Source: UBA6055 sp965214085
GTDB taxonomy: Bacteria > Chloroflexota > Anaerolineae > Aggregatilineales > Phototrophicaceae
Direction: 5' to 3'
Assembly: GCA_965214085.1 (NCBI GenBank)
Contig: OZ243937.1
Span: 558,001-622,000 of the forward strand
DNA: 64,000 bases
Shown: positions 42,651 through 49,652 of the stretch, piece after piece
Layout: every line of letters starts with the position of its first letter
Numbering within the stretch: position 1 is the stretch's first letter
Notes under the pieces: model-generated
The model's input: the letters and a program-made list of their open reading frames with translations, nothing else
The model's database searches: none
Told to the model about the DNA's origin: nothing
Made by a program: the position numbers and the translations under genes

Positions 42651-43299
42651 CGGCGCCGGCAGTTTCTATAGCATCTTCCGAATGTAGACTATCCAAGTCA
42701 TAGAAACCGGTGAGCATGGCAATGAGATTAATGCTTTCGTCCATTTGCATCCAGTGGATTGTCAGGCCCTCAAGTTGGTAGTTCTGTCTCTGGCTAGCGT
42801 TGGCTTGTGTTAAGCGGCGTGAAAAGCTCGAAGGCATACAAAGGACGCGACCATCAGTCAGTTCAAAGTTGAGATAGTTATCCGCTAAGCGAACCGCCTG
42901 CGGGATGTTGCGCGTGTCGTGGACAAATGGGATACCTGACTCGCCGTCGGAGTGTCTCGCGCCGCCCTCAAGGTATAGCCAGGTCGTGGGTTTGTGTGGC
43001 TTGGGGCGGATGTTTCGCTGCGAAACTTGCACAATGTATAAGCCGGTTAACATTGCCGTCAAGTCAATGCCATCATCAACATCGCGCCAGTACACGCTCA
43101 AGTCGTAAGTGATGTAGTTCCGCCGCTGCTGCTCCGTGGCGCCTTGTATTAGCGGAAACCAACTAAGGGGCACGCCTATTATACGACTATCCGCCAGATG
43201 AATCATGGCGTGCTTGTGGGTGAAACGTACCTCGCGCGCAGAACAGCGTTCGTGGTGGATGATGGGCCATTCGTGCATATTGTTCGCAGCCTTCGTCAT
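42640..43299 (-). CDS. Fused double DUF2442 protein, array unit 4
   Basis: The product is 219 residues with two DUF2442 domains. Domain 1 (~8-90) has VRFTHKHAMIHLADSRIIGV and VYWRDVDDGIDLTAMLTGLY. A ~30-residue linker (PKPHKPTTWLYLEGGARHSD) follows, then domain 2 (~123-205) beginning IPFVHDTRN and ending INLIAMLTGFYDLDS. Domain 2 and its tail ETAGAAAT resemble the unit 1 protein. Fusion of two DUF2442 genes after loss of an intervening DUF4160 gene would explain it. The start could also be the Met at residue 8 (43278). The preceding DUF4160 gene is broken. Confidence 0.85.
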   Translation of the reverse strand: MTKAANNMHEWPIIHHERCSAREVRFTHKHAMIHLADSRIIGVPLSWFPLIQGATEQQRRNYITYDLSVYWRDVDDGIDLTAMLTGLYIVQVSQRNIRPKPHKPTTWLYLEGGARHSDGESGIPFVHDTRNIPQAVRLADNYLNFELTDGRVLCMPSSFSRRLTQANASQRQNYQLEGLTIHWMQMDESINLIAMLTGFYDLDSLHSEDAIETAGAAAT

Positions 43300-43317
43300 A
43301 CTAACTGGATTGTATCA

Positions 43318-43554
43318 TTATCCATGAAGCTTCGTCCACTCGCGCAACAACAGCGCTTGATGCTGCTCTAGCAAAGCTCGTATTCGGCGCCTATCTCGAC
43401 CATTAAAGCCCTTATTATTAATGATAAGGACAGGCTGCAACGTTGCCTTGAGCCGATTCCCTCATCGAAAGACGTGAACGTGGGCGGGCCCATGTTCGTT
43501 TGTATGAATTACAACATCATATCCGTGCTGACGGCGATTCAGAATCGTGACCAT
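43318..43554 (-). pseudogene. DUF4160 gene with nonsense codon, array unit 4
   Basis: The frame MVTILNRRQHGYDVVIHTNE, then HGPAHVHVFR, meets TGA, then continues in frame with GNRLKATLQPVLIINNKGF and RIRALLEQHQALLLREWTKL to TAA at 43318. Length (79 codons) equals that of the intact copy, with no indel. The stop stands where the intact copies have Gly, consistent with GGA to TGA. It is a different mutation from the one in unit 2. Confidence 0.85.
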
Positions 43555-43619
43555 AGATTCTCTCAACCTCAGTAGATGCAGGTGGAAACCAAGCTGTCAA
43601 AAATGTACCGTCCACTTGC

Positions 43620-44381
43620 TCAAATCGCCACCAAGCCGCCATCCAGCGCCAGCGAGTGCCCGGTGACAAACGAGGACGCGTCCGAGCAGAGCCAGACTAC
43701 CGCTTCAGCGACTTCCTCCGCCCGCCCCAGCCGGCCCATGGGAATCGCGCGGGTCATGATGGACGCCATGACCGGATTGCCGGCGATGGCGCCTTTCACC
43801 ATGGCGGTATCGGTATATGCGGGGCAAACGGCGTTGACGCGAATCCCGCTCTTGGCGTAATCCAGCGCCGCCGATTTGGTGATGCCGACCACGGCATGTT
43901 TGCTGGCGCTATAGTCGGCTGCTTTTGGCGCGCCGATCAAGCCGGCTACCGAAGCCATATTGACGATCGCGCCGCTCCCCTGCGCCAGCATGGGCGGCAG
44001 TTCCGCTTTCATGCAATGCCAGACGCCGCGCAAGTTCACATCAATCACGCGCTCGAAGATCTCGTCATCGGCTTCGTGCAGGCGCTGATTGAAGTGGCCG
44101 GAGATGCCGGCGTTGTTGACCGCGGCGTCCAGCCGACCAAAGGCCGTTATAGTCGCCGCGACCATGCCCTGGACCTGTTCCCGATCAGTCACATCGCAAG
44201 TCAGGGCTAGCGCTTGGCCTCCGCCGTCTCTGATCAGCCGGGCGGTCTCCGCGGCGCCTTCCTCGTTAATGTCGGATACGCATACGGCAGCGCCCTCCCG
44301 CGCCAGAGCCAGCGCGCTCGCTCGACCAATGCCGGACGCGGCGCCGGTGACCAACGCGGCTTTGCCTTCCATTTGAGCCAT
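43620..44381 (-). CDS. Short-chain dehydrogenase/reductase (SDR)
   Basis: The 253-residue product is a classical SDR. It has the cofactor motif TGAASGIGRA (~res 12), CDVTDREQV, NNAG (~res 89), catalytic Ser in VNMASVAG and the YSASK pair (~res 157), and a C-terminus ITGH-type (FVTGHSLALDGGLVAI). The Asp at the end of strand 2 (VSDINEEG) favours NAD. Substrate is unknown. Its terminal ~45 bases resemble the SDR part of array repeats R2 and R3, though the repeats encode FSPSVTGHTLALDGGLA, so they came from a somewhat different allele. Confidence 0.92.
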   Translation of the reverse strand: MAQMEGKAALVTGAASGIGRASALALAREGAAVCVSDINEEGAAETARLIRDGGGQALALTCDVTDREQVQGMVAATITAFGRLDAAVNNAGISGHFNQRLHEADDEIFERVIDVNLRGVWHCMKAELPPMLAQGSGAIVNMASVAGLIGAPKAADYSASKHAVVGITKSAALDYAKSGIRVNAVCPAYTDTAMVKGAIAGNPVMASIMTRAIPMGRLGRAEEVAEAVVWLCSDASSFVTGHSLALDGGLVAI

Positions 44382-44570
44382 TTCACGCCCCTCGCAGCTG
44401 GTTGTTGTTCGTCTTCAACATGGTACAAAAGGCGCGGTTTAATCCGTAGGGCTACTTGAAGGGCGAGCCACGTACACACCCTGACGCGTAACGGCGCGCT
44501 GGGAGTATCGCGGAACAAGCGCCACGCTATGTTATAATCCGCAGAGTATGAACATTGGGGAGGCGGACCC

Positions 44571-45539
44571 ATGATCCAGGATCCCATTCTGCTGAACGAC
44601 TGGCACGCTGTGTTGCCGCTGGCTGCTTTGGAAGCGTCCAACAACGTGACTGGCGCGCGCCTGCTGGGCGAGGACATCGTCATTTGGAAAGCCGGTGAAC
44701 GCATCCGCGCCTGGAAAGACCTCTGCGTCCATCGCGGCACGCGTCTCTCGCTGGGGGAGGTGCTGCCGGGAGACAGGCTGCAATGCCCCTACCATGGCTG
44801 GACCTATGACGCCGACGGCCAATGCGTGAACATACCGGCGCATCCCGAGCAGAAGCCGCCGACCAAGGCGCGCGCCTTCACCTATCAAGCGACCGTTGCT
44901 TATGATTTTGTCTGGGTCTGCCTGGGCGAGCCGGCTAATGCCATTCCCGAATTTGAAGAATGGGGCGACGCATCGTATCGCAAAATTCTCTGCGGCGCCT
45001 ATGAATTCCAGGCGGCCGGACCGCGCATGGTGGAAAATTTTCTCGATGTCGCCCACTTTCCTTTTGTGCACGAGAATATCCTGGGCACACAAGAGCGCCC
45101 GGAAATCCCCGACTACGATGTGGTCACCGACGAAAACGGCGTCACCGCTTCGGACATTCGCGTTTTCCAACCCAACCCGGACGGATCGCATATTCCCAAT
45201 TGGGTCAGCTATACCTACAAGGTCTATCGTCCGCTGGTGGCCTACTTTCGCAAGGAGGCTGCAGAGAAGTTCGCCATATTGCTCATGGTCACGCCCATTG
45301 AAGAAGTCAAGTCCTTGATGTGGATGTGGATGGTGATGACGCAGGACGACAGCAGTGAAGAATCGCTGCGCGCTTTCCAGGATGAGATCGCCTATCAAGA
45401 CTTGCCCATCGTGCAATCGCAGCGGCCCGAGTTGCTGCCGCTGGACCTGCAAGCCGAGCTGCATCTGCGCAGCGACAAGACGGCCATCGCTTACCGCCGT
45501 TGGCTGAACGAGCTGGGCTTGACCTTCGGCACAAGCTGA
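44571..45539 (+). CDS. Rieske non-heme iron oxygenase, large subunit
   Basis: The product is 322 residues. The Rieske [2Fe-2S] ligands are CVHRG (~res 52) and CPYHGW (~res 72). The catalytic domain has ENFLDVAHFPFVHENILG (~res 158), with the Asp-His-His mononuclear iron ligands. Such enzymes (vanillate O-demethylase, caffeine demethylase and kin) hydroxylate or demethylate small aromatic or related molecules and need a reductase, which is not nearby. An SD (GGGGAGG) precedes the ATG, and TATAAT lies at 44533. It is divergent from the SDR gene, with which it may share a pathway. Confidence 0.92.
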   Translation: MIQDPILLNDWHAVLPLAALEASNNVTGARLLGEDIVIWKAGERIRAWKDLCVHRGTRLSLGEVLPGDRLQCPYHGWTYDADGQCVNIPAHPEQKPPTKARAFTYQATVAYDFVWVCLGEPANAIPEFEEWGDASYRKILCGAYEFQAAGPRMVENFLDVAHFPFVHENILGTQERPEIPDYDVVTDENGVTASDIRVFQPNPDGSHIPNWVSYTYKVYRPLVAYFRKEAAEKFAILLMVTPIEEVKSLMWMWMVMTQDDSSEESLRAFQDEIAYQDLPIVQSQRPELLPLDLQAELHLRSDKTAIAYRRWLNELGLTFGTS

Positions 45540-45603
45540 GCGCTTCAGCCGCAGCGGCACAAAACTTGTCGCCCAGGCTTTGCGTATCACAGGTAAGCGA
45601 AGT

Positions 45604-45751
45604 AGAACCAGGCAAGTAATGCATATTTTGCTAAAGCAACGATATGTAGGGGCGACATACCATGTCGCCCGAAACCACAAATCGCAGCGGTAGTGGGCGA
45701 CCAGATTGGTCACCACTAGAAGGTTAGCTTTATCGCATGACTAACTTGGTT
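45604..45751. mobile_element. MITE-like element, copy 2
   Basis: It is 148 bp from AGAACCAGGCAAGTAATGCA to ATGACTAACTTGGTT, related to 15536-15664 along both ends. Ends form imperfect inverted repeats (AACCA..AGTAATGC and AACCAAG.AGTCATGC in reverse complement). Inside is a perfect palindrome GGGCGACAT-ACC-ATGTCGCCC. It has no coding capacity. Confidence 0.62.
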
Positions 45752-45767
45752 ATACTGAGATGAGGCT

Positions 45768-46559
45768 ATGCGCGTGGATAAGCCTCACCAGCCAATCGAA
45801 GAGCAATTGATCCGCTACCGCATCGAGAAAAAGATGGCGGGCCGGCGCGACTTGATGCTGCATGGCCTGGTCTATGTCGCTGTTGCTCTCATCGTCCTGT
45901 TGAACCAGCCCGGGCTGATGAATTCAGGAGACCTGCCGATTCTCGGCGGCTTATGGACGATTCCGCTCATTTTGCATGGCTTGCGTTATTACTATCGCTG
46001 CGGACCCGGCGCAGCTCGCCGCGCCGACGAAATCGAGAGTGCTATCGACGAACAGCAGGAGCGGTCGGCGCTGGATGATGAGGAAGAGCTTCTTCTTGAG
46101 GAGCGTGTATCCAAGCGCGTGACGGCTCGGCGCGTCCTTGTCGCGCATGGCTTGTTCTCGTTGATGTTCCTCGCCGTATACCTGCCGTTCGCTTTTCATG
46201 AGCTGCGTCTTTTGCCGGACGATGTGCAAGGTTATTTGACTGCGGTATTCTCTGGCTTTGGGCTGATCTTTGCGCTGCATGCGACGCGCTTCTTCTTTGT
46301 GCATGGCAGGACGCCGGCAGGGCGAGCGCTGAAGATCGATGCGGAAATCGAGCGGGAGTGGCATCGATCGCGCCAGCGCAGCCGCGAACGTCGAGCCGGA
46401 TATGCAGTTGCCTCTGACGACGACGCGATTGCCGCGCTAGAGTTGGGCGACAAGCATGACCGCCGTATGCGGCTCAGCGCTGAGGGCGAATTAGAGCTAT
46501 TGGCGGACGAGCGAGCCGACAGCGCGCAAGCCTCTATGGGACAGGCGGGACAGGCATGA
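45768..46559 (+). CDS. Membrane protein with two 2TM domains
   Basis: The 263-residue product has two copies of the ~80-residue 2TM domain. Copy 1 has RRDLMLHGLVYVAVALIVLL (~res 26) and LHGLRYYYRCGP; copy 2 has RRVLVAHGLFSLMFLAVYL (~res 122) and LHATRFFFVHG. Each is a pair of membrane helices bounded by basic and acidic coiled segments. The C-terminus is charged, with an RLSAEGELELL stretch shared with the 47342 protein (RLTDDGELADV). Overlaps the next gene by 4 bases. 2TM proteins are of unknown function, sometimes fused to sensor kinases. Confidence 0.82.
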   Translation: MRVDKPHQPIEEQLIRYRIEKKMAGRRDLMLHGLVYVAVALIVLLNQPGLMNSGDLPILGGLWTIPLILHGLRYYYRCGPGAARRADEIESAIDEQQERSALDDEEELLLEERVSKRVTARRVLVAHGLFSLMFLAVYLPFAFHELRLLPDDVQGYLTAVFSGFGLIFALHATRFFFVHGRTPAGRALKIDAEIEREWHRSRQRSRERRAGYAVASDDDAIAALELGDKHDRRMRLSAEGELELLADERADSAQASMGQAGQA

Positions 46560-47314
46560 CCATCAAGAACAAGTTCAAACCCGCGGCCAGGTCGGACATC
46601 CGCGAGAAAGTGGAGTTGAAGTTCCGCGCCCGCGGCGCAGTCGCCTTTCATTTGCTGCTTGTCTTGGCCGCGTTGGCGCTGCTGCTTTACAATTTCTCGC
46701 AACTGTGGGCGTCGAGACTCGTTAACTCTGCCTACCAGGACAGCATCTTGGCATTCGTCGTCCTGGCCGTGACCGGCGCCTTGCATTACATCCGCTATTA
46801 CTATCGGCATGGCAGAGGCCGCGACAATCACGAAACGGAAACCGAGACCCGCATAGCGAGGCAGCTGCAGCGGGCCGCGCCCGGGGATGCAGCCGAACAA
46901 GAAGTCTTGATTCGCTTGCAGCAAGACGACAAGCTGAAAAACCGCCGCCTCGTCTGGCAGCATCTAGCGCTGTTTGTCGCTGTCGTCAGCCTGGTGTTTC
47001 TGCAGCGGCTTACCATCTTGACGCTTGGCGAGTTCTTTGACTGGACTAGCTGGCAAACCCTAGCGACCATTGGCGCCGTTTGGGGCATCGGCCTGGCGGC
47101 GCATATCCTGCGCTACATTTTCTCCTATCGCTTTACCACCCGGCGGCGGGAGGCCAAGGTTGAGCAGCAGCTCCTGCGCGAACTCCGCCGGGAGAAGCGT
47201 CAGCAGAGCGTCCGGAGCGCCTCGCGCGAACAAACGCATAGCGACGACGGCGAACTTGAGCAGGCGCTGAGCTTGGAGGATCTGGAAATCGCGCAGGAGC
47301 AAACCCGCCACTAG
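46556..47314 (+). CDS. Membrane protein with two 2TM domains, paralog
   Basis: The 252-residue product is built like its upstream neighbour. Domain 1 has VAFHLLLVLAALALLLYNF and LHYIRYYYRHGRG (~res 80); domain 2 has VWQHLALFVAVVSLVFLQRL and AHILRYIFSYR. Four membrane helices are expected, with charged linkers of Glu and Arg. Its start overlaps the previous stop (ATGA), so the two are coupled and may form a complex. No catalytic residues are seen. Confidence 0.82.
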   Translation: MTIKNKFKPAARSDIREKVELKFRARGAVAFHLLLVLAALALLLYNFSQLWASRLVNSAYQDSILAFVVLAVTGALHYIRYYYRHGRGRDNHETETETRIARQLQRAAPGDAAEQEVLIRLQQDDKLKNRRLVWQHLALFVAVVSLVFLQRLTILTLGEFFDWTSWQTLATIGAVWGIGLAAHILRYIFSYRFTTRRREAKVEQQLLRELRREKRQQSVRSASREQTHSDDGELEQALSLEDLEIAQEQTRH

Positions 47315-47341
47315 GCCGCGGCGCGTGCATAAGGACTGTAA

Positions 47342-47818
47342 ATGAAGCGCAAGAAGAACGAAGACCTTCAAAATGACATCCGCCGCAAGGTGGAAGAAAA
47401 GTACGAAGAACGGACCGGGCTCATCGCGCACTTGGCCGCCTACCTCATCGTCAACCTCATGTTGTGGGCGATATTCTTGTTCAGCGCGGGAGGCTTTCCC
47501 TGGCCGCTCTTTGTCACGGGGGGCTGGGGCATTGGCATGATATCTCATGTCCTTAGCTATCATAACGAGCACGGCGCGGGCGCGGAGAAACGTGAAGCCG
47601 CGATCGCAGCCGAGGTTGAGCGGAAGTATCGGCTGGCGCGCATGCGGGCGGAGGCTGGTCATGGCCCCGTCTACGAGAGCGCTGGCGATGACGATGCCGA
47701 CGTCTACGAATTGGATAATTATGAGCCGCGCCATTTGCGCTTGACGGATGATGGCGAGCTGGCGGATGTGGACACATTTGATGAAGAGCGCTCCGACCAA
47801 GTGTCGTCGCGGCCTTAG
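47342..47818 (+). CDS. Membrane protein with one 2TM domain
   Basis: The 158-residue product has a single 2TM unit, with RTGLIAHLAAYLIVNLMLW (~res 24) and WGIGMISHVLSYHNEHG (~res 61). An acidic tail follows, with HLRLTDDGELADVDTF. It is the third member of the tandem 2TM cluster and lies 27 bases after the second. Together the three look like a duplicated membrane scaffold of unknown role. Confidence 0.82.
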   Translation: MKRKKNEDLQNDIRRKVEEKYEERTGLIAHLAAYLIVNLMLWAIFLFSAGGFPWPLFVTGGWGIGMISHVLSYHNEHGAGAEKREAAIAAEVERKYRLARMRAEAGHGPVYESAGDDDADVYELDNYEPRHLRLTDDGELADVDTFDEERSDQVSSRP

Positions 47819-47946
47819 CGCGGGCTGCGCGATTCTTTGCCTATTCTAATAGCCGCTCGCGACTTCACCTTATGACGACGGGCATACCTGGTGTTAGAAT
47901 AGAAACGGGTGCTGATATTCAGCCGACTAGCTGAAGCGATAAACAC

Positions 47947-48774
47947 ATGATTCGCTTAAAACGACGGAATACGGCTTGGCTGCTGGCGATGACCTTGCTG
48001 ATTGGCTTCGCTTTGCTGGCGGCGCCGGTATCAGCCGCTGTGCAGCTTTCGTTGATTGGCGTTTTAGCGGTGGCGGTGATCGCGTCCATGATCGAATTGG
48101 GACCGGAACGCGCCAGCCTGCTTGATGCGCTGCACCGGGCGCCATTGCAGCGCCGCATTACGCCGCAAGCGCGCGAAGCTTCGGAGCGGGCGGCCGCGCG
48201 CGCCGGCTTTTTCAACCGCAACGGCATCGTCATGCTGGATATCGGCTTGATCGCCATGCAGACCGGCGTCGAAGGCTTGGCGATGCGGCGCACGCGCAAC
48301 GTGTCCAAAGACGACGACGGCGTACGCCCCTTCATCACGCTGCATGTCTTGCCGGAAGAGGCGGAGCGCCAGGCGCTGATTCGCTACGAAATCTACAATC
48401 ACCTGGGCGAAGAGCAATACGTGCATGAGATGAAGACCTACTTGCGCGAGGGCGAGCTGAGCTTGCTGGCCGATCATCATCTGCCGCTGGCCGGCAATCG
48501 CGGCGTTGATGGCAACGGAGATTGGGATTTGCGCGTTTATGTCGACGATAGCTTGATCGGCATGCACAACCTGATGCTGTCGCCATCGGTGAACGATCGC
48601 CGCCGCCGCCTCAGTGGCGAAGAAGTTCAAGAACCCGCGCGCGAAAGCCGCCGCAACCTGGCCGACGCCATCATCGTCGAAGAAGCCGAGGAGCCGCAGG
48701 CGGCCCAGCTAAAAGACCTGCTGCAGCAGCCGACTTCGTCCGGGCGGGGCGGTCGCTCGCGCGGGCGGCGATAA
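47947..48774 (+). CDS. Membrane-anchored protein of unknown function, paralog of next gene
   Basis: The 275-residue product has two hydrophobic segments at the N-terminus (~10-50), a basic linker, and a beta-rich domain (~90-215): IVMLDIGLIAMQ, DGVRPFITLHVLPEE, RYEIYNHLGEEQYVHE, GDWDLRVYVDD and LIGMHNL. The tail is disordered and ends in basic GRGGRSRGRR. No known family is recognised. The beta domain aligns with that of the next product, and they are 15 bases apart, so the pair is a tandem duplication. A role at the membrane with the upstream 2TM proteins is possible. Confidence 0.78.
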   Translation: MIRLKRRNTAWLLAMTLLIGFALLAAPVSAAVQLSLIGVLAVAVIASMIELGPERASLLDALHRAPLQRRITPQAREASERAAARAGFFNRNGIVMLDIGLIAMQTGVEGLAMRRTRNVSKDDDGVRPFITLHVLPEEAERQALIRYEIYNHLGEEQYVHEMKTYLREGELSLLADHHLPLAGNRGVDGNGDWDLRVYVDDSLIGMHNLMLSPSVNDRRRRLSGEEVQEPARESRRNLADAIIVEEAEEPQAAQLKDLLQQPTSSGRGGRSRGRR

Positions 48775-48789
48775 TCGAGGGCTACGCAC

Positions 48790-49617
48790 ATGCCGGAAAA
48801 CCGCAATACCTGGTTTCTCGCCTTTATCCTGCTGGCATTGGGGGCGGTCGCGCTTTTGGGCAACAGCTTCCCGGTCATCCTGGTTTTGCTGGGCCTGCTA
48901 TTTCTGGTGCGCCAATTCGATAACGAAAACGTCAGCTCCAACGTCAGCGATACGGCGCAGACCTACGACTACAATTACGAATACGAGCAGGCGGACGAAG
49001 AAGTATTTGACGACTATGAGATCTTCCATCAGCAGCCGGCCAGCGCCGAGCAGCGCGTCTACCGCCATGCGCTCGAATCCGTCATCCGCGCCGGGCTTGA
49101 CCCGGACAATGTGCAAGTGCTGGCTGTTGATATCGGTTTGCTGACCACCAAGGACGAGGGCGAGCCGCAAATCTATCGCACCTGGTCGCTACCGGACGAC
49201 ATCGACTACATTCAACCTTTTGTGCAGCTGCGCGTGCCCATGGAAGCCAATGGCAATATCCGCTTTGAAGTTATTGATGCCGTGGGCGACCTGGTCTATG
49301 TGCACGAGGACGACTTTCATTTGACGCGCGGGCGAAATTTCCTCACGCCCAGCACGCGCATGCCCCTGCATGACCAGATGGAATTGGACGGCAAATGGTC
49401 CATGCGCGTAATCGCCGATGGGGTAATCATTGCCGATCATCGCTTTGAATACGCCGAAGCGACTGGCGCCAATATCCGGCGGCACATCGGCGAAGACGGC
49501 GAAATCAACACCGAGATGCGGGCGGTCATGGCGGAGAATCGGCTGCCCAAGATGTCGCTGGATGACCTGCTGGCTTACCATGGCGAGGAAGAGGAAGACG
49601 AGCGCCGGGAGCGCTGA
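48790..49617 (+). CDS. Membrane-anchored protein of unknown function, paralog of previous gene
   Basis: The 275-residue product has two short membrane helices (~8-40) and an acidic Tyr-rich linker (DYNYEYEQADEE). The beta domain shares spacing with its neighbour: VQVLAVDIGLL, YIQPFVQLRVP, IRFEVIDAVGDLVYVHE, DGKWSMRVIADG and IIADHRFEY. The C-terminus is acidic (HGEEEEDERRER), opposite in charge to the basic tail of the neighbour, which suggests the two proteins may pair. No known function. Confidence 0.78.
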   Translation: MPENRNTWFLAFILLALGAVALLGNSFPVILVLLGLLFLVRQFDNENVSSNVSDTAQTYDYNYEYEQADEEVFDDYEIFHQQPASAEQRVYRHALESVIRAGLDPDNVQVLAVDIGLLTTKDEGEPQIYRTWSLPDDIDYIQPFVQLRVPMEANGNIRFEVIDAVGDLVYVHEDDFHLTRGRNFLTPSTRMPLHDQMELDGKWSMRVIADGVIIADHRFEYAEATGANIRRHIGEDGEINTEMRAVMAENRLPKMSLDDLLAYHGEEEEDERRER

Positions 49618-49652
49618 TACGACGAGCGAAGGGCGGCGCTTCTATTTCAAGC

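Noticed and set aside
41515..43525. Recoding (readthrough or selenocysteine) of the DUF4160 stops
   Set aside because: The two stops differ (TAA and TGA), fall at different residues, and replace Gln and Gly; simple nonsense mutation is the plainer account.
40800..43600. A CRISPR array
   Set aside because: The repeats are ~150 bp, about 0.5-1 kb apart, and separated by genes, unlike CRISPR repeats and spacers.
44532..45716. A 394-codon minus-strand frame opposite the Rieske oxygenase
   Set aside because: Rieske and iron-ligand motifs are on the plus strand, and this frame starts inside the MITE-like repeat.
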